Origin: Flavobacteriales bacterium
GTDB lineage: Bacteria; Bacteroidota; Bacteroidia; Flavobacteriales_F; PHOS-HE28
Assembly: GCA_016710685.1 (NCBI GenBank)
Contig: JADJVC010000034.1
Span: 310,001-374,000, forward strand
Reading direction: 5' to 3'
Length of the DNA stretch: 64,000 nucleotides
Shown here: positions 53,629 to 62,577 of the stretch, one piece after another
Numbering within the stretch: position 1 is the first letter of the stretch
Layout of the letters: every line of letters begins with the position of its first letter
Made by a program: the position numbers and the translations under genes
The notes under the pieces: generated by a model
What the model was told of the DNA's origin: nothing
The model's database searches: none
The model's input: the letters and a program-made list of their open reading frames with translations, nothing else

Positions 53629-54204
53629 ATGGCAAACGCGCACATCACGGGCCATTTCACTGAAGCGGCCGACATACTGGAACGGTTCCGTTCCGATCCT
53701 TCAAACATCGAAGCTGTTGAGCGCGCGGGCGACTTGATGGTGGCCTCGTTGAAGGCAGACGGCAAGTTGATCAGTTGCGGCAACGGCGGTAGCATGTGCG
53801 ATGCGATGCACTTCGCCGAAGAACTCACGGGCAAGTTCCGCGATGACAGGCCGGCCATCGCCGCCATCAGCATTAGCGACCCGAGCCATTTGACGTGCGT
53901 TGGCAACGACCACGGCTTTGAACAGGTCTTCGCGCGGTTCGTGCAGGCCCATGGCAAGCGCGGCGATGTGCTGCTGGCCATCAGCACCAGCGGCAACAGT
54001 CCCAACGTGCTGCGCGCTGCGGAAGCTGCCATAAAGCAAGGCGTAAAAGTGGTGGGCCTCACCGGAAAAGATGGCGGCAAATTGGCCCCACTTTGCGACG
54101 TGGAGGTCCGTGTGCCCCACAACGGCTATGCCGATCGCGTGCAGGAAGTCCACATCAAGGTGATCCATGCGTTGATCGATCACATCGAGCGAGGGACGGA
54201 GTAA
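53629..54204 (+). CDS. gmhA: D-sedoheptulose 7-phosphate isomerase
   Basis: A 191-residue SIS-domain isomerase making D-glycero-D-manno-heptose 7-phosphate, the first step to ADP-heptose for lipopolysaccharide core. It has the family motifs LISCGNGGSMCDAMHFAEELTGKF (read in parts, about residues 46-70), the LAISTSGNSPNVL phosphate-binding loop (about 117-130) and EVHIKVIHALIDHIE at the C-terminus with metal and active-site residues. It has an ATG start 28 nt after a repeat block. The remaining heptose genes are not in the window. Confidence 0.95.
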   Translation: MANAHITGHFTEAADILERFRSDPSNIEAVERAGDLMVASLKADGKLISCGNGGSMCDAMHFAEELTGKFRDDRPAIAAISISDPSHLTCVGNDHGFEQVFARFVQAHGKRGDVLLAISTSGNSPNVLRAAEAAIKQGVKVVGLTGKDGGKLAPLCDVEVRVPHNGYADRVQEVHIKVIHALIDHIERGTE

Positions 54205-54215
54205 TGCAAGGCAAA

Positions 54216-54383
54216 CCACAGAGGCACAGAGGCACAAAAGGCCACGGGGAAAGAGGAACTGCGATGCCTATAGCCGCTGGCCCTCTAATAGCCTCGCGAT
54301 ACACTCGGCATTCTTTGCGCTTCCCGCGCCCTCCGCGGTTAAACCCTTTCTGCATTCCTCCGCGCCTCCGCGCCTCTGCGGCC
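54216..54383. repeat. CAGAGG-type repeat block between gmhA and the YifB gene
   Basis: 54216-54241 holds CCACAGAGGCACAGAGGCAC-type units. About 54325-54383 holds inverted CCGCGCCTCCGCGCCTCTGC-type units, including a CGCGGTTAAACCCTTT core shared with the block at 15658-15851. Nothing coding is supported in the 196-nt gap. Confidence 0.75.
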
Positions 54384-54400
54384 CTCTTCCTCTCCACCTC

Positions 54401-55939
54401 ATGATTGTCAAAAACTTCGGTTGTGCGGTCTTTGGGGTGGACGCCACCATCATTACCGTGGAAACGAACATTGCATCGGGCCTGAAGTTCTTCATGGTGG
54501 GCCTACCGGACAATGCGGTAAAGGAGAGCCACCAGCGGGTCAGTGCGGCCATCAGTAACATCGGCTTCCACATGCCGCGCGGCCGGGAGATCACTGTAAA
54601 CCTGGCGCCAGCGGACATTCGCAAGGAAGGAACAGCTTACGACCTGCCCATTGCGTTGGGCATTTTAGCGGCCAGCGGTCAATTGGAAACGAGTCGATTC
54701 GCGGACTTGGTGGTGATGGGGGAACTATCGCTCGATGGCGAAGTACGGCCGATCAAAGGCGCGTTGCCCATTGCATTGGAGGCGAAAAAGAAAGGATTTA
54801 AAGGCGTGGTGGTGCCGGTGGCCAACGCGCGCGAAGCCGCCATAGTGCAGGGCATCGACGTGATCGGCGTGGAGCACCTCGGCCAAGTGGTGGACCTGTT
54901 GGAAGGCCGCATCACCATTGAGCCGACACAGATGGACATCGTGGCGGAATTCGCCGCGCACAGCAGTAATTATGCAGTGGACCTCAGCGATGTGAAAGGC
55001 CAGGAGAACATCAAGCGCGCTTTCGAGATCGCTGCGGCAGGCGGGCATAATGTGATCTTGATCGGGCCACCGGGTGCTGGCAAAACGATGATCGCCAAGC
55101 GGCTGCCCACCATCATGCCACCGCTCAACATCGACGAGGCGTTGGAGACCACCAAGATCCACAGTGTGGCCGGCAAACTGCGCACCGATGATTCACTGCT
55201 TAGCACTCGGCCGTTCCGCTCGCCGCACCACACCATCAGCGATGTGGCGCTGGTGGGGGGCGGCTCATTCCCACAGCCGGGCGAGATCAGCATGGCGCAC
55301 AACGGCGTGCTGTTTTTGGACGAACTTCCGGAATTCAAACGCACCGTGTTGGAAGTGATGCGCCAGCCGTTGGAAGATCGCGTGGTCACCATCAGTCGCG
55401 CGAAATTCACCGTGGAATATCCCGCGAGCTTCATGCTGGTAGCGGCGATGAACCCGTGTCCCTGCGGCTTTTACAACCATCCTGAACGTGATTGTGTGTG
55501 TGCGCCGGGCGTAGTGCATAAATACATCAACAAGATCAGCGGGCCGCTGTTGGACCGCATCGACATCCACATCGAGGTGACGCCGGTGGCTTTTTCGGAG
55601 CTTTCCAGCGAACGCGAAACGGAAAAAAGTGCTTCAGTGCGCGAGCGTGTGGTGCGTGCCCGCCACGTCCAAGAGCAGCGGTACAAGGGGAAAGGCATGC
55701 ACAGCAATGCGCAGATCACCACGCAGCAGTTGCGCAAATACTGCCGTATCGACGAAACCGGACAGGCCTTGCTACAAAAGGCCATGGAGCGCCTCGGCCT
55801 TAGCGCGCGGGCCTACGACCGTATCCTCAAAGTTGCGCGTACCATCGCCGACCTCGCCGAAAGCACCGACATACGCACGGAGCATTTGGCGGAAGCGATC
55901 CAGTACCGCAGCTTGGACCGGGAGGGTTGGGCGAGCTGA
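54401..55939 (+). CDS. YifB/ComM-family Mg-chelatase-like AAA+ ATPase
   Basis: A 512-residue AAA+ protein. The N-terminal ChlI-like domain (about 1-170) starts IVKNFGCAVFGVDA and contains FMVGLPDNAVKESHQRV and NLAPADIRKEGTAYDLPIALG (read in parts). Walker A GPPGAGKT is at residues 222-229, and Walker B GVLFLDELPEF near 305. Sensor segments and the MNPCPCGFYNHPERDC zinc-like cysteine motif follow near 350. A Mg_chelatase C-terminal domain ends the protein. ComM is a hexameric helicase that drives branch migration in natural transformation, so this may mark a role in recombination of incoming DNA. No other competence gene is near. Confidence 0.94.
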   Translation: MIVKNFGCAVFGVDATIITVETNIASGLKFFMVGLPDNAVKESHQRVSAAISNIGFHMPRGREITVNLAPADIRKEGTAYDLPIALGILAASGQLETSRFADLVVMGELSLDGEVRPIKGALPIALEAKKKGFKGVVVPVANAREAAIVQGIDVIGVEHLGQVVDLLEGRITIEPTQMDIVAEFAAHSSNYAVDLSDVKGQENIKRAFEIAAAGGHNVILIGPPGAGKTMIAKRLPTIMPPLNIDEALETTKIHSVAGKLRTDDSLLSTRPFRSPHHTISDVALVGGGSFPQPGEISMAHNGVLFLDELPEFKRTVLEVMRQPLEDRVVTISRAKFTVEYPASFMLVAAMNPCPCGFYNHPERDCVCAPGVVHKYINKISGPLLDRIDIHIEVTPVAFSELSSERETEKSASVRERVVRARHVQEQRYKGKGMHSNAQITTQQLRKYCRIDETGQALLQKAMERLGLSARAYDRILKVARTIADLAESTDIRTEHLAEAIQYRSLDREGWAS

Positions 55940-56006
55940 AGAGTACTACCAAATGGAATAAGGGCATTGAAACTTTCGCACCGGCAGAGCGTAACAGGCC
56001 CTGTCC

Positions 56007-56678
56007 ATGCTAAGTGTCAACCCCGTACGCATATTTGCCAGCCTTGTACTGTGCATCAGCATTAGTGCTGCGGCCTCAGCCCAACGTACGTGGTTAGACA
56101 ATGCGCTGGAGCCTTGTTCACAATCCAAAGCGGCTTTTTATTTAGAAGGCAACGGCATGGAAGGTGCGCACCACAAAGCAAAAATCTTCAACCTTGACGG
56201 TACGGTGAAAGGTGAAGGGACATTCAACGATTCCGAATACCGCATCCCCGACGGCAGCTTCACCTATTACTGGCCCAACGGCAAAGTGGAAAGTTCCGGC
56301 AAATTCCTCAACGGCAAGAAGGACGGCGTATGGAAACGCTACGACAAGTGGGGCAGTGAATTGGCCGAAAAGGTCTACGACATCAGCCACCTCGCGAACC
56401 TTGTATACACGATGGCGCAGACCATGCCGGAATATCCCGGCGGCGAAAAGGCCATGGTGCGTTACATAAAGGACGAAGTGGGCAAGGCTCCGAAGAACGC
56501 CTTGGCCACCTTCGTGGTGGAAAAAGACGGCCACATAGGTGATGTGGAGATCGTTGGTGTGGAAGATCCCTCGATGAAGGAGAAGATCACCAACTCCATC
56601 GCTTCCGACCCCCGCTGGAAAGCCGGTGTGCAGGACGGACAACCGGTGCGCGTAAAAATGCGCGTGCCCCTTAACTAG
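56007..56678 (+). CDS. secreted protein with MORN/YwqK-type repeats and TonB C-terminal domain
   Basis: A 223-residue exported protein. The signal peptide covers about residues 1-28 (SISAAASAQ). Residues ~45-120 hold two or three toxin_YwqK/MORN-like beta hairpins (GTFNDSEYRIPDGSFTYYW in part, GKVESSGKFLNGKKDGVWKRY). Residues ~135-223 are a TonB C-terminal-like domain (MPEYPGGEKAMVRYI, ALATFVVEKDGHIGDVEIVG, DPRWKAGVQDGQPVRVKM). With no membrane anchor or proline-rich linker it is unlikely to be a classical TonB. Such soluble TonB-C proteins are common in Bacteroidota and of unknown function. Confidence 0.82.
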   Translation: MLSVNPVRIFASLVLCISISAAASAQRTWLDNALEPCSQSKAAFYLEGNGMEGAHHKAKIFNLDGTVKGEGTFNDSEYRIPDGSFTYYWPNGKVESSGKFLNGKKDGVWKRYDKWGSELAEKVYDISHLANLVYTMAQTMPEYPGGEKAMVRYIKDEVGKAPKNALATFVVEKDGHIGDVEIVGVEDPSMKEKITNSIASDPRWKAGVQDGQPVRVKMRVPLN

Positions 56679-56704
56679 AACCAACCGACATACACCAATG
56701 CATG

Positions 56705-56728
56705 GACGCTCCGGGAAACCGGGGCGTT
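56705..56728 (+). terminator. GAAA-tetraloop hairpin after the TonB-C gene
   Basis: ACGCTCCGG and CCGGGGCGT pair over 9 bp (one T-G wobble) around a GAAA tetraloop. It lies 27 nt after the stop. A CTTTTTG stretch follows 16 nt later rather than directly, so termination strength is uncertain. Confidence 0.55.
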
Positions 56729-56775
56729 CGGTGTTAAGGCTGGCTTTTTGTATGATGCACGCACTCAGCGTGCCC

Positions 56776-56815
56776 ATCAGCTAATCAGCTAATCTTCTTC
56801 AAATCAGCTAATCAG
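56776..56815. repeat. ATCAGCTA short-period direct repeats
   Basis: 56776-56794 reads two and a half ATCAGCTA units, and 56803-56815 repeats them after a short spacer, running up to the secA stop codon on the other strand. The gap otherwise holds only the hairpin above. Confidence 0.75.
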
Positions 56816-56816
56816 T

Positions 56817-59800
56817 TCACCCCGCTCCGTGGCATTGCTTGAACTTCTTCCCGCTTCCGCAAGGGCATGGGTCATTCCGTCCCACTTTCTTCTCCGCATG
56901 TACGGGTTGTTGCGGCTGTTGGCGCGGGCCTTGCGGTGGCGGCATGCGTTGCGTGCCAGTGCCCGCAGGTTGCTGTGCGCGTTGCGGAGCGCCATCGGAG
57001 CCACCGGCAAAAGCAGGTACTTCGGTACGGCTGGTCTGCATGCGCTGCTCCTCACGGCTGGGCTTGTGCTCCGGGGCTTGTTGCACGGCAGGCTCAGCGG
57101 CAGGTAATCCGGCACGAACCAAGAATTCCACCACTTCATTGCTGATGCGGTCGATCATGGCATCGAACAGTTTGAAGGATTCCAGCTTGTAAATCAGTAG
57201 TGGATCTTTCTGCTCGATGCTGGCGTTCTGCACGTCGCGGCGCAGGTCGTCCATTTCGCGCAGGTGTTCCTTCCACTCGTTGTCGATGATGGCCAGCGTG
57301 ATGTACTTCTCAATGCTGTCGATGATGTCGCGGCCTTCGCTCTTGTACGCCTTCTGCAGGTTGGTAACCACCTGCATGGTTTTGCTGCCGTTGGTGATGG
57401 GCACCACAATATTCTCGTACTGTTTGCCTTGGTTCAGGAAGACATCACTGATAACGGGAAGCGCTTGCGCGGCGGTCTGTTGCCCGCGACGGCGGTAGCC
57501 TTCCAGCGCGCTTTCGAACACGGTATCGGCGATGTCTGCGGTTTTGCCGCCTTTGAATTTCGCTTCGTCCACCGGTGATTCGATCGAGAGCTTGCGGAAG
57601 AGCTCCATGCGGAAGCCCTCGAAGTCGCCTTCGGGCTGGTATTCCTCAGTGATGGTAGTGGCCACATCGTGGAACATGTTGAGCACGTCCAGCTTCAGCC
57701 GTTCCCCGAAGAGCGCATTGCGGCGACGCTTGTAGATCACCTGCCGCTGCTTGTTCATCACATCGTCGTACTCCAGCAAGCGTTTGCGGATGCCGAAGTT
57801 ATTTTCTTCCACTTTTTCTGTGCGCGCTCAATGCTGGCGGTCACCATGCTGTGCTGGATCACTTCGCCTTCCTTCAGGCCAAGCCGGTCCATCAATTTGG
57901 CGATGCGTTCGCTGCCGAACATGCGCATCAGGTCGTCCTCCAAAGAGATGTAGAACTGCGACGAACCGGAATCGCCTTGGCGGCCGGCACGTCCGCGCAA
58001 CTGGCGGTCTACGCGGCGGCTCTCGTGTTTCTCTGTGCCAACGATGGCGAGTCCGCCGGCTTCCTTCACGCCAGCGCCCAACTTGATGTCCGTACCACGA
58101 CCCGCCATGTTGGTGGCAATGGTCACCGTGCCGGACGAACCGGCATGTGCAACGATGTCAGCCTCACGGGCGTGCTGTTTCGCGTTCAATACGTCGTGCT
58201 TGATGCCGCGCATGTTCAACATCTTGGCCATCAGCTCGCTCACCTCCACATTGGTCGTACCAACAAGAACGGGCCTGCCAGCTTCCTGCAGTTTCACGAT
58301 CTCGTCGATGACCGCGGTGTACTTCTCGCGCTTGGTTTTGAAGACCATGTCCTCATTGTCCTTGCGCGCGATGGGCCGGTTGGTGGGAATGGACATTACG
58401 TCCAACTTGTAGATGTCCCACAGTTCCTGCGCTTCCGTTTCCGCCGTACCGGTCATGCCCGCGAGCTTGTGGTACATGCGGAAGTAATTCTGCAACGTCA
58501 CCGTGGCATAGGTCTGCGTGGCCGCTTCCACTTTCACTTTTTCCTTGCTCTGGATCGCTTGGTGTAGTCCATCGCTGTAGCGGCGGCCTTCCATGATGCG
58601 ACCGGTCTGCTCGTCCACTATCATCACCTTGCTGTTCATCACCACGTACTCCACGTCTTTGTCGTAAAGCGCATAAGCGCGGATCAGCTGGTTCACCGTG
58701 TGTACACGCTCGCTTTTCACGCCGAAATCGCGCAGCACTTCGTCCTTGCGTTTCGCCTTTTCCTCTACCGTGCCGCCACCTTTTTCGATCTCCGCCACAG
58801 CGCCGCCCACATCGGTGAGGATGAAGAATTGCGGATCGTCCACATCGCCGCTGATGAGGTCGAGACCCTTCTCGGTCATCTCGATGCTGTGCTGCTTCTC
58901 GTCGATGGTGAAGTAGATCTCTTGATCGACGAAGGGCATTTCCTTTTGCTGGTCCTGCAAGTAGCGGCTCTCTGTTTTTTGCAGCAGCGAACGCACGCCG
59001 GGTTCGCTGAGGAATTTGATCAACGCGCCGTATTTCGGAAGGCCACGGTGGGCGCGGAGCAGCGCAAGGCCGGCCTTTTCAGCCTGGTCCTTTTTGCCTC
59101 CGTCTTTCAACAATTCCTTGGCTTCAGCGATCAACTTGTTCACCAAAGAGCGCTGTGCGTTATAGAGTTTTTCCACGCGTGGCTTGTACTCGTCGAACTG
59201 ATGGATCTCTCCCTTCGGTGTTGGCCCGCTTATGATGAGCGGCGTCCGAGCATCGTCCACCAGCACGCTGTCCACTTCGTCGATAATGGCGTAGTGGTGC
59301 TTGCGCTGCACCAGTGCGGTGGGCGCATGCGCCATGTTGTCGCGCAGGTAGTCAAAGCCGAATTCGTTGTTGGTGCCGAAGGTGATGTCGGCGAGGTAAG
59401 CTTGGCGGCGCGCCGGGCTGTTGGGTTCGTGCTTGTCGATGCAGTCCACGCGCAGGCCGTGGAATTCGTACAAGGGCCCCATCCATTCGCTGTCGCGCTT
59501 GGCGAGATAGTCGTTTACCGTTACAAGGTGGACACCGCGTCCGGTAAGGGCGTTGAGGTACATGGGCAGCGTGGCCACGAGTGTTTTTCCCTCACCGGTG
59601 CTCATCTCGGCGATCTTGCCTTTGTGCAAGGCGGCTCCGCCGATCAACTGCACATCGTAATGCACCATGTCCCAGGTGATGGGCGTTCCCGCAGCGTCCC
59701 AGGAATTCTTCCAGATGGCTTTGTCGCCTTCAATGCGCACGTTGTCGCGCTTGGCGGCAATTTCGCGGTCCAGCTCTTGTGCGGTTACGGTAAGCTCTTT

Positions 59801-60178
59801 GTTATCGTTGAATCTCCGAGCGGTCTCCTTCATCACGGCGAACGCTTCCGGCAATAGTTCCATCAGCACTTCTTCGATCAAGACCAAGATCTTTTCCTCC
59901 AACTTGTCGATTTCCTGGTAGCGGCCTTCGCGCTCGGCAATGGCCATTTTGGGATCGTCCTCTGTCTCTTGGCGCAGCGTGTCGATACGGCCTTGTTCAT
60001 CGGCGATCTTGGCCGCGATACGCTGCTTGAATTCAACGGACTTGGCGCGTAGCTCGTCGTTGCTTAGGCTTTGCAACTGCGGGTATACCGCTTTCACCTG
60101 GTCGGCGTAAGGCTGCATTTCCTTAAGGTCGCGCGAGGCCTTGTCGCCGAATACTTTCTTGATGATGGAACCGATCAT
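56817..60178 (-). CDS. secA: preprotein translocase ATPase SecA, one apparent deletion
   Basis: SecA is the motor that drives proteins through SecYEG. The reading is continuous at ~1120 residues once one base is restored to the T5 run at 57813-57817; as given, one frame ends at 57758 and the next begins at 57812. The join restores [21 protein letters not shown] (in parts). Walker A STGEGKT is at residues 193-199, with DEVDSVLVDDARTPLIISG and the preprotein-crosslinking region after it. Motifs VGTTNVEVSE, GRGTDIKLG and RQLRGRAGRQGD define NBD2, and a long C-terminal linker follows. The zinc-binding tail is CPCGSGKKFKQCHG. The length is normal for Bacteroidota. Being essential and single copy, it is very probably intact in the cell. 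Confidence 0.95.
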
Positions 60179-60318
60179 GGATAGAGAGGGGCGTGTGGTG
60201 GGGCGGATACACGGGTTCTACGCCGGTTTCCGCAAGGGTAAAAAGGGTTGCAAAGTTAACCAGTGGCGGGCCTCAACACACGTGCCGGAATGCAGGGTAT
60301 GCCGGATTGGCAGGGTTG

Positions 60319-60450
60319 AAGGACCACGAAGGACACAAAGAACACAAAGGAATTCTCCTAAATACCGCAACGGATGCCTGTGTTCCTTAATCTCTACAAG
60401 GCTTGAGTCTTGATTTTACTCGTCTTCGTGTCCTTCGAGTACTTCGTGGT
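60319..60450. repeat. inverted ACGAAGGACAC-type repeats
   Basis: 60319-60350 has AAGGACCACGAAGGACACAA-type units and 60421-60450 the inverted CGTCTTCGTGTCCTTCGAGT-type units, about 70 nt apart, with a TTGAGTCTTGA word between. It occupies the 380-nt gap between secA and the DUF2795 gene; the rest of that gap, apart from a terminator at its end, shows no gene I can support. Confidence 0.8.
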
Positions 60451-60511
60451 AGACCGCGTTTCGCAGCGTCTCTGCGGCAATCTTCGCCTTACTTGCGTTC
60501 TCTTTCAACGC

Positions 60512-60538
60512 AAAAGCCCCACCAAAGGCAGGGCTTTC
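60512..60538 (-). terminator. intrinsic terminator of the DUF2795 gene
   Basis: On the minus strand AAAGCCC pairs with GGGCTTT around a CTTTGG-containing loop, followed by TTTTGCG. It is 21 nt past the stop of the small gene. Confidence 0.7.
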
Positions 60539-60558
60539 AACGGTTCTGTCCGTGTGGG

Positions 60559-60780
60559 TCAGTATTCGTCTTCGTTGAAGAAGAAGTCTTCTTTGCTGGG
60601 GTAATCCGGCCAAATATCCTCGATGGTTTCGAAGACTTCCTCGTCGTCCTCAATGCCTTGCAGGTTCTCCACTACTTCCAGTGGAGCGCCGGTGCGCATG
60701 GCAAAATCAATGAGTTCGTCCTTGGTCGCGGGCCAAGGGGCGTCTTCCAAATAAGAGGCGAGTTCGAGTGTCCAGTACAT
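60559..60780 (-). CDS. DUF2795-type small acidic protein
   Basis: A 73-residue acidic protein with the family pattern MYWTLELASYLEDAPWPATK in the first third, ELIDFAMRTGAPLEVVENL as the conserved helix region and an Asp/Glu-rich tail ending FNEDEY. Proteins with nearly this sequence occur widely in Bacteroidota and are annotated DUF2795; the role is unknown. It has its own -7 box (36 nt upstream) and terminator, so it is a separate short transcript, probably well expressed. Confidence 0.9.
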   Translation of the reverse strand: MYWTLELASYLEDAPWPATKDELIDFAMRTGAPLEVVENLQGIEDDEEVFETIEDIWPDYPSKEDFFFNEDEY

Positions 60781-60816
60781 GTAATCCCGCTCAGGCGGTT
60801 TTTTTCAAATTGGCCG

Positions 60817-60824
60817 CAAATATA
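60817..60824 (-). promoter_or_regulatory. -7 promoter box TATATTTG of the DUF2795 gene
   Basis: A perfect TAnnTTTG match on the minus strand with 36 nt before the ATG at 60780. Confidence 0.5.
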
Positions 60825-60909
60825 ACCGGATAGGCATAGGCTGCGACGATCTTTTCCGACAAGCCGACGGAATGGCTGAAACCCGCTATGGGCCAAGGTT
60901 TTACAAGCA

Positions 60910-61461
60910 TCACCCGCGAGAATTCCACGGAATTTCCGGAACATTGAGCCGCTTTCCGGTCCAGCGGGCGAGCATGAAGAGCAGGTCGCTGAGGCGGTTC
61001 AAATAGCGGATGGTGATCTCGGGCACGTCTTCTTCCGAAGCTAATCGGATGGCGATGCGCTCTGCTCTGCGGCATACCGTGCGGCAGATATGCGCCTGCG
61101 ATACGGCTGGGTGCCCACCGGGCAGGATGAAGTTGCGCATGGCAGGCAGGTCTGCGTCGAAGCCGTCCATGGCTTTTTCCAATGCTTCCACGTCCGTGTC
61201 ATGGATCACCGGCACTTTGAATTTTTCCACGGTGGCAGCATCGCCGGCGGCAAGTGTGGAGCCGATATCGAACAGCCGTACTTGGATGTCCGTGAGCAGC
61301 TCCGTGTTGTTGCCTTCCAACAGGTCGCGGAGCATGCCGATGTGGCTGTTCAGCTCATCGATGGTGCCGTACGTCTCGATCCGCAGGCTGTCTTTTGCCA
61401 CGCGCTTGCCGTTGAGCAACGACGTTTGGCCTTTGTCGCCGGTGCGGGTATAGATCTTCAT
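60910..61461 (-). CDS. cob(I)yrinic acid a,c-diamide adenosyltransferase, PduO type
   Basis: A 183-residue ATP:cob(I)alamin adenosyltransferase of the PduO/MMAB fold. N-terminal ATP-binding motif KIYTRTGDKGQTSLLNGKRV (in parts) with the TGDxG signature at residues 7-11, then GTIDELNSHIGML. The C-terminal cobalamin-facing helices carry FILPGGHPAVSQAHICRTVCRRAER (in parts) and LNRLSDLLFMLARW. It makes adenosylcobalamin for B12 enzymes such as methylmalonyl-CoA mutase. A TACCTTCG box is 5 nt upstream of the start codon. Confidence 0.95.
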   Translation of the reverse strand: MKIYTRTGDKGQTSLLNGKRVAKDSLRIETYGTIDELNSHIGMLRDLLEGNNTELLTDIQVRLFDIGSTLAAGDAATVEKFKVPVIHDTDVEALEKAMDGFDADLPAMRNFILPGGHPAVSQAHICRTVCRRAERIAIRLASEEDVPEITIRYLNRLSDLLFMLARWTGKRLNVPEIPWNSRG

Positions 61462-61466
61462 TTCCG

Positions 61467-61474
61467 CGAAGGTA
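61467..61474 (-). promoter_or_regulatory. possible -7 box TACCTTCG, 5 nt before a start codon
   Basis: One mismatch from TAnnTTTG, immediately upstream of the adenosyltransferase ATG; implies a leaderless or nearly leaderless message. Confidence 0.45.
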
Positions 61475-61513
61475 AGTTTTTGGAAGCGGAGATTCGACGG
61501 CTGCTGACGATTT

Positions 61514-61684
61514 CACTACAGAGGCACAGAGGACACGGAGAAGATGTTGAAAACAATTCTTGCGTTCGTACTTGCTGGCGATGGCATTCTCAACCTCCAA
61601 CTCCGGACTCCGGACTCCTGACTCCGGACTCCAGACTCAAGACTCAAGACTTGCATTCCTCTGTGCTCTCCGTGCCTCTGTGGT
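61514..61684. repeat. nested repeat block: CAGAGG arms around GACTCCG units
   Basis: CACTACAGAGGCACAGAGG-type units at 61514-61543 and inverted CCTCTGTGCTCTCCGTGCC units at 61658-61684 form outer arms. Between them, 61601-61652 holds six to seven direct GGACTCC / AGACTCA units. Two word families are thus nested in one gap. The 240-nt gap has no gene I can support. Confidence 0.85.
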
Positions 61685-61701
61685 GAAAAATCTTCATCAC
61701 C

Positions 61702-62490
61702 TCAGTACCTCAGCACAAAGTGCTCCCGCTGCTGCTCCTTCCGCAAAAAGACGATTCCGAAGTGAAAGAGATCGATCGTCACGGTAACCTTCGGATGTGC
61801 TTTGATCGCAGCCCATGCTTCTTCCATGCCTTCGCTCCAATGGATGTCGTCGAAGATGAAGACCGTGTCATTGTGCGCTTTCGCGAGGCATTGATCGAAG
61901 TAGTCCAACGTGGGTGCCTTCGCGTGGTGTCCGTCGATGAAAGTGAAATCCAATCGTTCCAAGGTGGCCAACACGCGCGGCAGCTGCTCCGCGAACGGAC
62001 CGACATGCGAGGTAATGTTGCGTATTCCGATCGCGTTGAAATTCTCCTTTGCGATCGCCGCGATCGCGGGACAGCCTTCAACGGTGTGGATACGCGAAGT
62101 GGCAGCCGCGCGGGCCAGATAGAGCGTGGTGATGCCGAGGCTCGTGCCCAGCTCCAGCACTGTTGCTGGCTTGAAGTACACCACAAGTCGCGCAAGCATT
62201 TCCGCTTGCAGCCTTGGCTTCAAAGCGTTGCGTGCGATCGAGGCCACCGATCGTTGCAACCCGTTTCCAAGTCGCGATCCGGCTCCGAAGTCGGTAACGG
62301 AGATCACGCGCTTGTCATTCCGCAACGCGGACCGCAAGGCTTCAATATCGGCGAATTCCGCACGCGGTGTGTGCTTCCGCAGCACGTTCTCCACCAGCGC
62401 AAACACGAACGGCGAATGCACATCATGCCGGTTGCTGGCATGGCGCAGGTGCCGCAGGTATGCGCGTACGGGGTGGGTGAGAAGCGGCAT
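61702..62490 (-). CDS. class I SAM-dependent methyltransferase
   Basis: A 262-residue predicted methyltransferase. The ATG giving MPLLTHPVRAYLRHLRH is preferred because upstream in-frame codons run through a repeat. The Rossmann core starts near residue 105 with motif I TVLELGTSLGITTLYLA, acidic HTVEG at the end of strand 2, LDFTFIDGHH at strand 4, and FIFDDIHWSEGMEEAW at strand 5. It resembles O-methyltransferase-like proteins of Bacteroidota that begin with a DVHSPFVF motif, present here. The substrate is unknown. Confidence 0.85.
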   Translation of the reverse strand: MPLLTHPVRAYLRHLRHASNRHDVHSPFVFALVENVLRKHTPRAEFADIEALRSALRNDKRVISVTDFGAGSRLGNGLQRSVASIARNALKPRLQAEMLARLVVYFKPATVLELGTSLGITTLYLARAAATSRIHTVEGCPAIAAIAKENFNAIGIRNITSHVGPFAEQLPRVLATLERLDFTFIDGHHAKAPTLDYFDQCLAKAHNDTVFIFDDIHWSEGMEEAWAAIKAHPKVTVTIDLFHFGIVFLRKEQQREHFVLRY

Positions 62491-62512
62491 TTGCGGTGCG
62501 AAGAGAATAAAA

Positions 62513-62548
62513 AATGTAGAATTTGGAATGTAAAATTTAGAATGTAGA
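62513..62548. repeat. AATGTAGAATTT degenerate direct repeat
   Basis: Three roughly 12-nt units (AATGTAGAATTTGG, AATGTAAAATTTAG, AATGTAGA) lie just upstream of the methyltransferase. The same family is at 18396-18414. Confidence 0.75.
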
Positions 62549-62577
62549 CCGGCACTCCCAAACACCTTTTGCATTTC

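Noticed and set aside
58700..59857. Plus-strand frame of 385 codons opposite secA
   Set aside because: Antisense to conserved SecA motor motifs; no independent evidence of coding.
60403..60825. Plus-strand frame of 140 codons across the repeat gap and the DUF2795 gene
   Set aside because: Half of it is repeat words and the rest is antisense to the DUF2795 gene, which has its own promoter box and terminator.
61601..61652. CRISPR-like array of GGACTCC units
   Set aside because: Units are 7-8 nt, adjacent and drifting, without spacers, and no cas genes are present.
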